Source: Solilutibacter tolerans (lineage in GTDB: Bacteria; Pseudomonadota; Gammaproteobacteria; Xanthomonadales; Xanthomonadaceae). Taken from it: DNA of 64,000 nt. The notes under the pieces are model-generated. The model saw only the letters and a list, made by a program, of their open reading frames with translations, was not told the origin of the DNA and made no database searches. Shown piece after piece: positions 45,466 through 56,702 of the stretch. How positions within the stretch are numbered: position 1 is the first letter of the stretch; every line of letters begins with the position of its first letter. The stretch is from assembly GCF_900155935.1 (NCBI RefSeq), contig NZ_FTLW01000001.1, forward strand, positions 496,001 to 560,000. The letters run 5' to 3'. A program made the position numbers and the translations under genes.

Positions 45466-46071
45466 ATGAAGGTTTTCGGGCCGATCTACGAGCGCACGCT
45501 GCGCTGGGCGCAACATCGCAATGCCACATGGCTACTGGCCTTTCTGAGCTTCATCGAGGCGATTTTCTTTCCGATCCCGCCGGAAGTGATGCTTGCACCG
45601 ATGTGCCTGGCGCAGCCGAAGCGTGGTTTCTGGTTTGCCGGTGTCAGCTTGGCTGCATCGATGGTAGGCGCCGTCATCGGCTATTACTTGGGCCATTACG
45701 CCTACGAGGCGTTGAAACCAGTGCTGTCCTCGCTGCACATGCTGGACAAGATCGAGCAGGGCATTGCAGTTGTGCGCGAGAAGTCCGCGGCATCGCCCTG
45801 GTCGGTATTCTGGTTCCTGGTATTGGCCGGTTTTTCGCCCATCCCCATGAAAGTGTTCACTTGGGCGTCGGGTATCGTCGGCGTGCCGATGCTGCCGTTC
45901 CTTGCCAGCATGTTGGTTGGCCGCGGCAAGCGCGTGTTCTTGATCGCGCTGGCAATTCGCCTTGGCGGCGAGCGTGCGGAACGCGCGCTGCATCGTTACA
46001 TCGAACCGGTGGGCTGGACGGCATTGGTGATCCTCGCCGCATTGGTTGGTTATCTCATCTGGAAGGCTTGA
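45466..46071 (+). CDS. yqaA: YqaA/DedA-like inner-membrane protein
   Basis: A 201-aa membrane protein of the VTT (DedA-like) group. It begins with a short soluble part, then FLSFIEAIFFPIPPEVMLAP, a membrane-entering segment with the E-x5-PxP pattern of this family. AASMVGAVIGYYLGHYAYE and LAGFSPIPMKVFTWASGI are further conserved parts. The family includes lipid flippases and transporters; the role of this branch is unclear. It lies between pcm and nlpD, as in related genomes. Confidence 0.85.
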   Translation: MKVFGPIYERTLRWAQHRNATWLLAFLSFIEAIFFPIPPEVMLAPMCLAQPKRGFWFAGVSLAASMVGAVIGYYLGHYAYEALKPVLSSLHMLDKIEQGIAVVREKSAASPWSVFWFLVLAGFSPIPMKVFTWASGIVGVPMLPFLASMLVGRGKRVFLIALAIRLGGERAERALHRYIEPVGWTALVILAALVGYLIWKA

Positions 46072-46075
46072 GCGA

Positions 46076-46846
46076 ATGAATCGCAGATCGACAATCAAAC
46101 CCTTGATCCTCGCCGGCATTGCCGTGATGGTCGTTGGCTGCAGCAGCAGTGTGGTGCGCACCAGTGGCTCGTCCGCTAGCAATGTGCCGCGCAGTGCGTC
46201 TTCACCCGTGCGTGTTTCACAGCCGAAATACGGCGCGACGCAAGTGGTACAAAAGGGCGACACGGTCTATCGCATTGCTACCACCAACGGCATCACCGCG
46301 TTGGATTTGGCGTTGTGGAACAACATCCCGCCGCCTTACATCATCCATCCGGGCCAGCGCCTGCGCTTGTATCCGGGTGGAAGCGTGGCGACCATTCCAC
46401 CGCCGCGCACGCCGGTGAAGCAGGCGACGACGCGCCCGAGCACGCCGCCACCGTCGGTGGTCGCGCCGGTCGCCAGCCTGGCGTGGCGCTGGCCTGCCGA
46501 TGGCGCATTGCTGACCACGTATCAATCCGGTAACCCGACCCGGCAAGGCATCGACATCGCCGGCAATGCGGGCGATGCCGTGCGCGCCGCGGCTGATGGC
46601 ACGGTGGTGTATTCGGGCTCGGGCCTGGTCGGCTATGGCGAACTCATCATCGTCAAGCACAACGACCAGTGGCTAAGCGCCTACGGTCACAATCGCAAGC
46701 GTCTCGTCAGCGAGGGCGCGGTGGTGAAGTCGGGCCAGCAAATCGGCGAGTTGGGTAGCACAGGTGCGGCACGCAACATGCTGCATTTCGAGATTCGCCT
46801 GAACGGCAAGCCGGTCGATCCGCAGCTGTATCTGCCGCGCAAGTAA
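46076..46846 (+). CDS. nlpD: NlpD-type activator of cell-wall amidase
   Basis: A 256-aa lipoprotein. Lipobox AVMVVGC near residue 21, a LysM domain (VVQKGDTVYRIATTNGITAL, then IIHPGQRLRLYP) at about 55-100, a Pro/Thr linker, and a C-terminal LytM domain (RQGIDIAGNAGDAVRAAADG, LVGYGELIIVKHN, MLHFEIRLNGKPVDP). The peptidase zinc ligands are incomplete, as in NlpD/EnvC, which activate amidases rather than cut. The start follows the yqaA stop by 4 bases. In relatives rpoS often follows nlpD; here it does not. Confidence 0.9.
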   Translation: MNRRSTIKPLILAGIAVMVVGCSSSVVRTSGSSASNVPRSASSPVRVSQPKYGATQVVQKGDTVYRIATTNGITALDLALWNNIPPPYIIHPGQRLRLYPGGSVATIPPPRTPVKQATTRPSTPPPSVVAPVASLAWRWPADGALLTTYQSGNPTRQGIDIAGNAGDAVRAAADGTVVYSGSGLVGYGELIIVKHNDQWLSAYGHNRKRLVSEGAVVKSGQQIGELGSTGAARNMLHFEIRLNGKPVDPQLYLPRK

Positions 46847-46870
46847 TGGATGCCAAGGCTGGGCGCTTAC

Positions 46871-47245
46871 TCAGCCTTGCAGCAGGAAGCCCGCGACCAC
46901 GCGCCGGCCTTCGCCGGCCAACACGTTGAATGTGCGTGCGGCGGCCGCGTTGGTCATGCATTCAATGCCGATGCCGTGTTGCAGGCAGGCGGCCATGACT
47001 TCGGCGGAAGGGAAGCCCTGTGTCGCCCCGGTGCCCAGAATCACCACTTCGGGGTTCATCGCCAAAAGCGCGCCCATCGATGCCGCATCCAACTGGTCGA
47101 CTGCACTCACCGGCCAATCTTCGAGCAATTGATTCGGCGCGATGATGAAGCTACGGGTCAGCCGGCGTTCGTTGACCAGGGCTGATGCACCATCGGCACC
47201 ACGCAGGAAGAATTCGAAATCCGGTGGTTCCTGAACCAGATGCAC
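46871..47245 (-). CDS. Mth938-like (DUF498) protein
   Basis: A 124-aa protein of the Mth938/AAMDC family: SFIIAPNQLLEDWPV, then PEVVILGTGATQGFP, then GIGIECMTNAAAARTFNVL. The family is also found as an assembly factor for respiratory complex I in eukaryotes (NDUFAF3); its bacterial role is not settled. It starts at a GTG 9 bases after the yhbY stop, so it is the second gene of a yhbY operon. Confidence 0.85.
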   Translation of the reverse strand: MHLVQEPPDFEFFLRGADGASALVNERRLTRSFIIAPNQLLEDWPVSAVDQLDAASMGALLAMNPEVVILGTGATQGFPSAEVMAACLQHGIGIECMTNAAAARTFNVLAGEGRRVVAGFLLQG

Positions 47246-47254
47246 CGTATGGCC

Positions 47255-47563
47255 TCAGGCGCGTGGCAACACGATATGGCGCTTGTCGTGCGATTGGCGG
47301 TACAGCACGGCGGTATGGCCGATGCGCTGGACCAATGCCGCTTCACAGCGTTCGGCTAGCGACTCGATCATCGCGTCGCGGGATTCGCGGTCGGCAGCAC
47401 CGACCTTGACCTTGACCAGCTCATGGTCCTCCAGCAGCTGGTTCAGCTCTGCGATCACGCCGTCAGTGATGCCCTTGCCGCCGATCTGCATCAAAGCCTT
47501 GAGCTCGTGGGCCTGGCCACGCAGGAAGCGGGTCTGGGCGGAGGTGAGCGGGGCGCTGGTCAT
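47255..47563 (-). CDS. yhbY: YhbY family ribosome-assembly RNA-binding protein
   Basis: A 102-aa CRM-domain protein that binds pre-50S particles. Conserved parts are LTSAQTRFLRGQAHELKALM, IGGKGITDGVIAEL and ELVKVKVGAADRESRD; the GxxG loop is GGKG. Divergent from rlmE, which also acts on the 50S subunit; this yhbY/rlmE-ftsH arrangement is conserved in gammaproteobacteria. Confidence 0.93.
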   Translation of the reverse strand: MTSAPLTSAQTRFLRGQAHELKALMQIGGKGITDGVIAELNQLLEDHELVKVKVGAADRESRDAMIESLAERCEAALVQRIGHTAVLYRQSHDKRHIVLPRA

Positions 47564-47596
47564 GCGGAATCTACGGGGTGATGGAAGACCTCAGGG

Positions 47597-47602
47597 TATC
47601 AT
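47597..47602 (+). promoter_or_regulatory. candidate -10 element for rlmE-ftsH
   Basis: TATCAT in the context AGGGTATCATGCAGG, 43 bases before the rlmE ATG, in the divergent yhbY/rlmE gap. No convincing -35 is seen. Confidence 0.4.
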
Positions 47603-47644
47603 GCAGGCCTGCCTTTCCAGCCCATCGGGCGCCCCGCATCCCTC

Positions 47645-48274
47645 ATGTCACGCAGTAAATCCAGCCAGCGCTGGCTCAAGGAGCATTTCTCCGATCCCTA
47701 CGTCAAGAAGGCGCAGGCCGAGGGCATGCGATCGCGCGCCGCCTACAAGCTGGAGGAGCTGGTCGAGCGCGATCGGCTGCTCAAGCCCGGGATGGTGGTG
47801 GTGGACTTGGGCGCCGCGCCGGGGGGGTGGTCGCAATGGGTCCGCAAGGAATTGGGCGATACCGGGCGGGTAATCGCCTCGGACATCCTTGAGATGCCGA
47901 CACTCGCCGGCGTGGAGTTCCTTCATGGGGATTTCAGGGAGGATGGCGTCTTATCGGAACTTGAGAAGATGCTGGATGGGGCGGCGGTCGACCTTGTGTT
48001 GTCCGACATGGCCCCCAATATGAGTGGTGTGGACCAGGTCGATCAGGCCCGGGCCATGCACCTGTCGGAGTTGGCCATGGCATTTGCCGATGATCATCTG
48101 CGCGTCGGGGGCACGTTCCTGATCAAGCTATTCCAAGGCGTGGGTTTCGACGAATACGTGCGAGAGCTGCGCCGCCGTTATGCCAAGCTGGCGATTCGCA
48201 AGCCGGCCGCATCGCGACGCCGTTCCAACGAGGTATATGCGCTGGCCCAGGGCAAGCTGGCGCAGATGAAATGA
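47645..48274 (+). CDS. rlmE: 23S rRNA (uridine-2'-O)-methyltransferase
   Basis: A 209-aa SAM methyltransferase (FtsJ/RrmJ) that modifies U2552 of 23S rRNA. The K-D-K-E tetrad context is visible in [47 protein letters not shown] and [10 protein letters not shown]. Upstream of ftsH by 34 bases, as in many relatives. Confidence 0.95.
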   Translation: MSRSKSSQRWLKEHFSDPYVKKAQAEGMRSRAAYKLEELVERDRLLKPGMVVVDLGAAPGGWSQWVRKELGDTGRVIASDILEMPTLAGVEFLHGDFREDGVLSELEKMLDGAAVDLVLSDMAPNMSGVDQVDQARAMHLSELAMAFADDHLRVGGTFLIKLFQGVGFDEYVRELRRRYAKLAIRKPAASRRRSNEVYALAQGKLAQMK

Positions 48275-48308
48275 CCGCCCGGTCATGGGGCCAGGCCCCG
48301 GAGATTCG

Positions 48309-50213
<1,905 letters not shown>

Positions 50214-50316
50214 TCGATCTCACGTGTTGGACGAAAGGGCGGCAGTGATGTCGCCCTTTCTTTTTTGGCGTGAGCCCGATCGTTTACGCTGCCGACATGC
50301 ACAAGGAACCCCGCTG

Positions 50317-51210
50317 ATGTTCGACACCGCCCCCCAAATTAATTGCGCTGGCCGCATCCTCAAGCTCGACCGCACGCGGGTGATGGGCATCGTCAACGTG
50401 ACCCCGGATTCGTTTTCCGATGGCGGCGCATATGACACCACGGCTGCAGCCATTGCGCATGGGCTGAGGCTGGTGGCAGAAGGCGCCGACGTGCTTGATA
50501 TCGGCGGGGAGTCCACGCGCCCGGGTGCGGGTGAAGTCGCCATCGATGAAGAGCTGCGCCGCGTGATTCCGGTAATCGAGGCATTGTCATCGCAGGTGGA
50601 CGTGCCAATCAGCATCGACACCTCCAAGCCTGAGGTGATGCGTGCAGCTGCGCAGGCAGGCGCTGGCATGATCAACGATGTGTATGCCCTGCGTCGCGAT
50701 GGCGCGCTAGATGAAGCCGCTGCGCTTGGCATCCCCGTCGTGTTGATGCACATGCTGGGCGAGCCGCGCACCATGCAGCAATCGCCGTCGTACGATGACG
50801 TGGTGGGCGAAGTGCATCGCTTCCTGGCTGAGCGCATCTTCGCCTGCGAGATGGCCGGCATCGACAGGAAAAAAATCATCGTCGACCCAGGCTTTGGCTT
50901 CGGCAAGCAGCGCGATGACAACTTGCTGTTGCTGGCGCGCCTGCAACGTTTCACTGAGTTGGGTGTGCCGGTGCTGACCGGGCTCTCGCGCAAGAAGACC
51001 ATCGGTGAGTTGACCGGTCGCGACATCCCCACTGAGCGCGTGTTTGGATCGGTAGCGGCGCATCTCATCGCCGCGCAGAACGGTGCCCGTCTCGTGCGGG
51101 TGCACGATGTGGCGGCGACCGTGGATGCACTAAAAGTATGGGAGGCGGTGGCTGCCGTTCCCGCGCCCCGTGCCGAGCGCGGGCCACCCGAGATCATCTG
51201 GCCGGAATAG
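50317..51210 (+). CDS. folP: dihydropteroate synthase
   Basis: A 297-aa folate-pathway enzyme that joins p-aminobenzoate to dihydropterin pyrophosphate; target of sulfonamides. Motifs are VMGIVNVTPDSFSDGG, DVLDIGGESTRPGA, DVPISIDTSKPEVMRAA, IIVDPGFGFGKQRDDN and LTGLSRKKTIGEL. The ATG at 50317 has AAGGAA upstream. In many relatives glmM follows; here a proline symporter gene does. Confidence 0.95.
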   Translation: MFDTAPQINCAGRILKLDRTRVMGIVNVTPDSFSDGGAYDTTAAAIAHGLRLVAEGADVLDIGGESTRPGAGEVAIDEELRRVIPVIEALSSQVDVPISIDTSKPEVMRAAAQAGAGMINDVYALRRDGALDEAAALGIPVVLMHMLGEPRTMQQSPSYDDVVGEVHRFLAERIFACEMAGIDRKKIIVDPGFGFGKQRDDNLLLLARLQRFTELGVPVLTGLSRKKTIGELTGRDIPTERVFGSVAAHLIAAQNGARLVRVHDVAATVDALKVWEAVAAVPAPRAERGPPEIIWPE

Positions 51211-51274
51211 TTGCCATGGAAATGGCGCGCCCTCACTGCGGGTAAACTCCGGACATCTTTCCGCGGAGTTCCGC

Positions 51275-52765
51275 ATGACTGCCAGCACGCCGCTCCTGAT
51301 CACCTTCGGGCTGTACTTGGTGGCGATGATCGCCATCGGTTTCATCGCCTGGTGGCGCACGCGCGACTTCGACGACTACATCCTTGGCGGTCGCTCGCTG
51401 GGTGGTTATGTCACTGCGCTATCGGCGGGCGCATCGGACATGAGTGGTTGGTTGTTGATGGGCTTGCCCGGTGCGCTCTATCTCACCGGTTTGTCCGAGG
51501 CGTGGATTGCGGTGGGGCTCTTGATCGGCGCGTATCTCAATTGGCGATTCGTCGCCGGGCCGCTGCGGCTGTACACCGAACGCAGCGCCGATGCGTTGAC
51601 GTTGCCGGATTACTTCACCACGCGATTTGGCGAGAACGGCAAGTTGCTGCGCGTGGTGTCGGCACTTGTCATCCTTGTGTTCTTCGCCCTGTATGCGGCC
51701 AGCGGGATTGTTGCTGGCGCACGCTTGTTCGAGAGCGTATTTGGCCTGCCGTATGCCGAGGCGATTTGGTGGGGCGCCTTGGCGACGATTGCCTATACCT
51801 TGATTGGTGGCTTTCTCGCGGTCAGCTGGACCGACACCGTGCAGGCGACGCTGATGATCTTCGCGCTGGTGCTGACGCCGGTGATCGTGATGACGGCGGT
51901 GGGTGGGCCGTCGGCCAGCCTCGCGCTGATCGAGCAGAACGATCCGCAAAAAATGTCGTGGATCGGCGCGGGTGGCGTGATTGCAGTGATCTCGGCGCTC
52001 GCCTGGGGTCTTGGCTATTTCGGCCAGCCGCACATCCTGGCGCGTTTCATGGCAGCGGAGAGCGTGAAGACGATTCCGCAGGCGCGTCGCATCGGCATGA
52101 CGTGGATGTTCCTCTGCCTGCTAGGCGCGATCCTGGTGGGCTTTTTCGGCATCAGCTATTTCGAGGCGCATGCCGACCAAGCCGCGGCGGTGAACGCGAA
52201 TCCCGAGCGTGTGTTCATCGTCTTGGCCGAGCTGTTGTTCAATCCATGGATCGCGGGCATCCTGCTATCGGCGATCTTGGCCGCGGTGATGAGCACGCTG
52301 TCCTGCCAGTTGTTGGTGTGCGCCAGCGCACTCACCGAGGATTTCTATCGCGGCTTCGTGCGTCCCGCCGCAAGTGAGCGCGAGCTGGTCTGGTTTGGTC
52401 GGGCGATGGTCGCCTTGGTCGCGCTCTTGGCAATCTTCTTGGCGCGCGACCCCGATAGCCGCGTGCTGGGCCTGGTCAGCTATGCGTGGGCCGGTTTTGG
52501 CGCCGCATTCGGTCCGGTGGTTTTGATGTCGCTGTTCTGGCGGCGCATGAATGGATGGGGTGCGCTGGCCGGCATCATTGTTGGTGCGGTCACGGTGATC
52601 TTGTGGAAGCAATATGCGGGCAGCGCGCTCTACGAGATCGTGCCCGGCTTCATCGCTGGCTCGCTGGCTGTCATCGGTGTCAGCCTGTCGACCGCAGCGC
52701 CTTCCCGCGAAGTCCTCGCAACGCATGACGCGGTGCGCGCGGAGTTGGCGCAGACGGGGTATTGA
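51275..52765 (+). CDS. putP: sodium/proline symporter
   Basis: A 496-aa carrier of the sodium:solute symporter family with about 12-13 helices. PutP features are [38 protein letters not shown], the long helix [37 protein letters not shown] and [19 protein letters not shown]. It imports proline with sodium. GCGGAG lies before the ATG. The stop shares a base with the miaA ATG (TGATG), so the two are coupled. putA is not in the window. Confidence 0.92.
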   Translation: MTASTPLLITFGLYLVAMIAIGFIAWWRTRDFDDYILGGRSLGGYVTALSAGASDMSGWLLMGLPGALYLTGLSEAWIAVGLLIGAYLNWRFVAGPLRLYTERSADALTLPDYFTTRFGENGKLLRVVSALVILVFFALYAASGIVAGARLFESVFGLPYAEAIWWGALATIAYTLIGGFLAVSWTDTVQATLMIFALVLTPVIVMTAVGGPSASLALIEQNDPQKMSWIGAGGVIAVISALAWGLGYFGQPHILARFMAAESVKTIPQARRIGMTWMFLCLLGAILVGFFGISYFEAHADQAAAVNANPERVFIVLAELLFNPWIAGILLSAILAAVMSTLSCQLLVCASALTEDFYRGFVRPAASERELVWFGRAMVALVALLAIFLARDPDSRVLGLVSYAWAGFGAAFGPVVLMSLFWRRMNGWGALAGIIVGAVTVILWKQYAGSALYEIVPGFIAGSLAVIGVSLSTAAPSREVLATHDAVRAELAQTGY

Positions 52766-53721
52766 TGACGGCAGATCGTCGTCCGCCCGCGATCGCGGTG
52801 ATGGGCCCGACCGCGTCGGGCAAGACCGCGTTTTCGTTGGCTTTGGCGGAACAATACGCAGGCGAAATCGTCAGTGTCGATTCGGCATTGGTCTACCAGC
52901 GACTGGATATCGGATCGGCCAAGCCGAATGCGGAAGAATTGGCGCAGGCGACGCATCACATGATCGACCTGCGCGAGCCGTGGCAGCCGTATTCGGCCGC
53001 GGAGTTCGCCCACGATGCACGCCTCGCCATCGACGACATCCTCGCCCGCGGCAAACTGCCGATTCTCGTCGGCGGCACGGGGCTGTATTTCCAAGCGTTG
53101 CTCGAAGGCCTCGCAGCGATGCCGCAGGCAGACCCGGCGATTCGCGCGGCGATCAGTGCGCGGGCCGAAAGCGAAGGCTGGACAGCCCTGCATGCCGAAT
53201 TGACGAAGGTGGATCCGGAGGCAGCATCACGCATCCACGCTACCGATCCACAACGCATCCAGCGGGCGCTGGAGGTATGGCAACTCAGCGGCAAGCCGAT
53301 CAGCCAGTGGCAGCGCGAGGGCAAGGCGTCTTCGTCATTTCCCGCTCGCGTGCTCAAGCTAGTGCTCGCACCCACCGAACGCGCCACGCTACATCAACGC
53401 ATCGAGGCGCGCTTCGACCAGATGCTGGCGGCCGGCTTCCTCGATGAAGTGCGCGGCCTACGCGCCTTGCGGGAATTGCGTGATCACCCCGCGCCGTTGG
53501 ACCTGCCGGCGATTCGCGCGGTGGGTTATCGGCAGGCTTGGGAGCATCTCGATGGCCAGTACGATGCGGCCGAATTCCGCGATCGCGCCATCTTCGCCAC
53601 CCGTCAGTTGGCCAAACGCCAGCTGACCTGGTTGCGTGGCCAGCTTGATGCGCAGTGGTTCGATCCCCAGATCGACGGCACAGGATTGTGGCGCGCCGCA
53701 CAGGCATTTGCCCCCGTTTGA
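52765..53721 (+). CDS. miaA: tRNA dimethylallyltransferase
   Basis: A 318-aa enzyme that adds a dimethylallyl group to A37 of tRNAs reading U-starting codons. P-loop [18 protein letters not shown] at the start, then [35 protein letters not shown] and the C-terminal [15 protein letters not shown]. It precedes hfq, the usual order. Its start overlaps the putP stop. Confidence 0.95.
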   Translation: MTADRRPPAIAVMGPTASGKTAFSLALAEQYAGEIVSVDSALVYQRLDIGSAKPNAEELAQATHHMIDLREPWQPYSAAEFAHDARLAIDDILARGKLPILVGGTGLYFQALLEGLAAMPQADPAIRAAISARAESEGWTALHAELTKVDPEAASRIHATDPQRIQRALEVWQLSGKPISQWQREGKASSSFPARVLKLVLAPTERATLHQRIEARFDQMLAAGFLDEVRGLRALRELRDHPAPLDLPAIRAVGYRQAWEHLDGQYDAAEFRDRAIFATRQLAKRQLTWLRGQLDAQWFDPQIDGTGLWRAAQAFAPV

Positions 53722-53823
53722 TCAATGGCTTGCGCTAAACTCGGGGTTCCGCCGGGTGGGACTGGCGGCTGGCAACATCAGAACAACAACAAACAAGAAC
53801 GAAAAATCAAAGGGGAAAGTGTC

Positions 53824-54102
53824 GTGTCCAAAGCCCAATCCTTGCAGGATCCGTTCCTGAATGCCTTGCGCCGCGAGCGCGTGCCGGTGTCCGTCTATCT
53901 GGTCAATGGCATCAAGCTTCAGGGAACGATCGAGTCCTTCGATCAATTCGTGGTCCTGTTGCGTAACACGGTGAGCCAGATGGTCTACAAGCACGCCATC
54001 TCGACCGTGGTGCCGGCGCGCAATGTGCGCGTTGGTCCGGGCGGCGGCTACGTTCAATCCCCAGACGATGACGCGATGTCATCGTCGCCCACGGACGACT
54101 GA
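53824..54102 (+). CDS. hfq: RNA chaperone Hfq
   Basis: A 92-aa hexameric RNA chaperone pairing small RNAs with mRNAs. The protein begins [20 protein letters not shown]; Sm1 is [15 protein letters not shown] and Sm2 contains [12 protein letters not shown]. The C-terminal tail is short and acidic ([14 protein letters not shown]). The GTG at 53824 follows AAGGGGAAAG at good spacing; 33 further upstream codons are open but not family-like. A TAAACT -10-like hexamer lies at 53736-53741. Confidence 0.95.
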   Translation: MSKAQSLQDPFLNALRRERVPVSVYLVNGIKLQGTIESFDQFVVLLRNTVSQMVYKHAISTVVPARNVRVGPGGGYVQSPDDDAMSSSPTDD

Positions 54103-54154
54103 TGCGGAAATTTTGCTTGTTCCGCCGAGTCGCCTGAATTGCGAGAATTAATCG

Positions 54155-55462
54155 GTGGAATTGTTTGATCGTTCAAAAAAAGGCGAGCGCGCGCTCCTGA
54201 TTCAGCCCCATGCGGGCGGCGCACCCGAAGACGATGTGATGGAGGAGTTCGCCGAACTGGCGCGCTCCGCCGGCGCCGAGGTGCTGCATGTGGCCACTGC
54301 GCGCATCGATAAACCCAACCCGGCCACCTTGATCGGCAGCGGCAAGCTGGAGGAAGTGAAAGCGGCGGCAGAGGCTGTCGGCGCGGATCTCATCCTGGTC
54401 AATCATCAGCTATCGCCCGGCCAGGAGCGCAACCTCGAGAAAATCCTCGAGCGTCGCGTGGTCGATCGCACTGGCCTCATCCTCGATATCTTTGCCCAGC
54501 GCGCGAATTCGCACGATGGCAAGTTGCAGGTGGAGTTGGCCCAGCTCAAGCACTTGGCTACGCGTCTGGTGCGCGGCTGGACCCACTTGGAGCGTCAGCG
54601 GGGTGGTTCGATTGGCTTGCGCGGGCCGGGTGAAACCCAGCTCGAAACCGACCGGCGATTGCTGCAAAAGCGCGTAGAACAGCTGCAGAAGCGCTTGGAG
54701 AAAGTGGAAGTGCAGCGTACGCAGATGCGCCGTGCACGCGTGCGCAGCGCGATGCCGCGGATCGCGTTGGTGGGCTACACCAATGCCGGCAAATCAACGC
54801 TGTTCAATGCAGTGACCGGCGCCGATGCGTATGCGGCGGATCAGTTGTTTGCCACGCTCGACCCGACCGTGCGTCGCATCGACCTGCCGGGTGGGCACGC
54901 CTTGTTGGCGGATACGGTCGGTTTCGTGCGCGACCTGCCGCATGAGCTCGTCGCTGCGTTCCGCTCGACCTTGTCCGAAGCGCGCGAGGCCGACCTACTG
55001 CTGCATGTGGTCGATGCGGCCGATCCCTTGCGCGAAGAGCGCATCGCACAAGTGGATGCGGTGCTGGAGGACATCGGTGCAGGCGATTTGCCGCAGGTCT
55101 TGGTCTACAACAAGATCGATCGGCTCGAATCCGCTACCCCGCGCTTCGAACGCGGCGAGGACACACGTCCGCGGGCCTGGGTATCGGCGAAGGATGGCTT
55201 GGGTCTAGATGATTTGCGCGAGGGTTTGGCCCAGTTGTTTGGCCTGCAAAGGATCGTCGCCACGCTGCGCCTGCCCAGCGAGGCCGCGCGCCTGCGCTCC
55301 CAATTGCACGCGCTGGATGCCGTGCGGCGGGAAAGCCATGACGAGGACGGCTGGGAGATCGACATCGACCTGCCTGCCAGCGACGCCTACAGGCTGCTGT
55401 CCGACCCGCACGCCGCGCCGCTCAAGGCGCTCTTGCCCGAGCCGGACGACGACCCCATGTAA
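54155..55462 (+). CDS. hflX: ribosome-associated GTPase HflX
   Basis: A 435-aa GTPase that splits stalled ribosomes. The N-terminal domain shows LIQPHAGGAPEDDVMEEFAE and LIGSGKLEEVKAAAEAVG; a coiled coil follows; the G domain has GYTNAGKSTLFNAVTG, FATLDPTVRRIDLPGG, LADTVGFVRDLPHELVAAF and VYNKIDRL. It starts at GTG 54155, 52 bases after hfq, without a strong ribosome site. It ends 124 bases before hflK, with a 9-bp hairpin between. Confidence 0.94.
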   Translation: MELFDRSKKGERALLIQPHAGGAPEDDVMEEFAELARSAGAEVLHVATARIDKPNPATLIGSGKLEEVKAAAEAVGADLILVNHQLSPGQERNLEKILERRVVDRTGLILDIFAQRANSHDGKLQVELAQLKHLATRLVRGWTHLERQRGGSIGLRGPGETQLETDRRLLQKRVEQLQKRLEKVEVQRTQMRRARVRSAMPRIALVGYTNAGKSTLFNAVTGADAYAADQLFATLDPTVRRIDLPGGHALLADTVGFVRDLPHELVAAFRSTLSEAREADLLLHVVDAADPLREERIAQVDAVLEDIGAGDLPQVLVYNKIDRLESATPRFERGEDTRPRAWVSAKDGLGLDDLREGLAQLFGLQRIVATLRLPSEAARLRSQLHALDAVRRESHDEDGWEIDIDLPASDAYRLLSDPHAAPLKALLPEPDDDPM

Positions 55463-55488
55463 TCTGAGGTCATGAACACGTGATCCCG

Positions 55489-55513
55489 ACGGGCACCTTG
55501 ATGCGGTGCCCGT
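55489..55513 (+). other. hairpin between hflX and hflK
   Basis: A perfect 9-bp stem ACGGGCACC / GGTGCCCGT with loop TTGATGC starts 27 bases after the hflX stop. No T-run follows; instead a TAGAAT -10-like hexamer comes directly after (55514-55519). It may be a partial terminator or processing site at an internal promoter. Confidence 0.5.
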
Positions 55514-55586
55514 TAGAATCATCCAGACACATTCGATTTACGCCTTGGCCACGGATTTGCGTGGCTCGGGCCCAGACGGAGCAGGC

Positions 55587-56702
55587 ATGGCCTGGAATAA
55601 ACCTGGTGAGGGCGGACGCGACAATCCGCCTCGAATCCCACGCCAGCCCGGTGGTGGCGGTGGACGCAATCCGCTCGATGGCCTGATGTCCAAGCTAGGC
55701 GGCATCTTTGATGGCGGCTCGCCCTTGCGTTGGGTCGCGGTTGTGGTCGCGCTCTGGCTGCTGTTTTCCAGCTTTGTGCTGGTGGCCGAGCAGCAACGCG
55801 GCGTCGTCCTGCGTTTCGGCCAGTTCAGCCGCATCATGCAGCCGGGCCCCAGCTTCAAGCTGCCCTGGCCGATCGAACAGGTCACCAAGGTCAATGCGAC
55901 CGAGATCAACACCTTTGACACCACGGTGCCGGTGCTGACCAGCGATGAGAACCTGGTCGATGTGCAGATCAACGTGCAGTACCGCATCGGCGATCCCAAG
56001 CGCTACCTATTCGGCACGCGCGATGCGGATGAAGTATTGAAGCAAGCTTCGCTGAGCACCGTGCGTGAGGAAGTGGGCCGTGCCACGCTCGATACCGTGC
56101 TCGGCGCGCGCAATGCGCTGGCTGTGTCGGCGAAAGATAAATTGCAGAAGTCGCTGGATGCGTATCGCACTGGCTTGATCGTCACCGAGCTCAATCTGCA
56201 GAATGCGCGTCCGCCGGACGAAGTGAAGCCGGCCTTCGATGACGTCAACAGCGCCAGCCAAGACCGCGACCGCGTGATCAGCGAATCGCGCGCGTACGCG
56301 GCGCGCGTGGTGCCCGAGGCGCGCGGCCAGGCCGCCAGCATCCGCACCGCGGCCGAGGGTTACAAGACCGCCAAGGTGGCGCGTGCGACCGGTGATTCGC
56401 AGCGCTTCAGCCTGTTGGTCGATGAATACAAATCTGCCCCCGAAGTCACTCGCAAGCGCCTGTGGCTGGAAACCGTGCAGGAAGTGCTGACCGAAAACCG
56501 CAAGATCGTCGGCGGCGACAGCCGTCAGCTGATCTACGTGCCGATGCAGGGCAAGGGCGATGCCGCTGCGCAAGCCACATCCGCCGTTTCGACGGTCGTG
56601 CCGATCGAGGCCGCCGCGCAGACCGACGACGCGCAGCCAGCGAACTCGGGCAATGCACGCCCTGCAAGACAGCCTCGTAGCGCCACGGGAGGCACCCCAT
56701 GA
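55587..56702 (+). CDS. hflK: FtsH modulator HflK
   Basis: A 371-aa SPFH/band-7 membrane protein that with HflC forms a cage around FtsH. A Gly/Pro-rich N-terminal part (about 1-50), one membrane helix (LRWVAVVVALWLLFSSFVLV, about 52-72), then the band-7 domain (QQRGVVLRFGQFSRIMQPGP) and a long coiled region (SRAYAARVVPEARGQAASIR). The ATG at 55587 has GGAG upstream. The stop overlaps the hflC ATG (ATGA). Confidence 0.94.
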   Translation: MAWNKPGEGGRDNPPRIPRQPGGGGGRNPLDGLMSKLGGIFDGGSPLRWVAVVVALWLLFSSFVLVAEQQRGVVLRFGQFSRIMQPGPSFKLPWPIEQVTKVNATEINTFDTTVPVLTSDENLVDVQINVQYRIGDPKRYLFGTRDADEVLKQASLSTVREEVGRATLDTVLGARNALAVSAKDKLQKSLDAYRTGLIVTELNLQNARPPDEVKPAFDDVNSASQDRDRVISESRAYAARVVPEARGQAASIRTAAEGYKTAKVARATGDSQRFSLLVDEYKSAPEVTRKRLWLETVQEVLTENRKIVGGDSRQLIYVPMQGKGDAAAQATSAVSTVVPIEAAAQTDDAQPANSGNARPARQPRSATGGTP

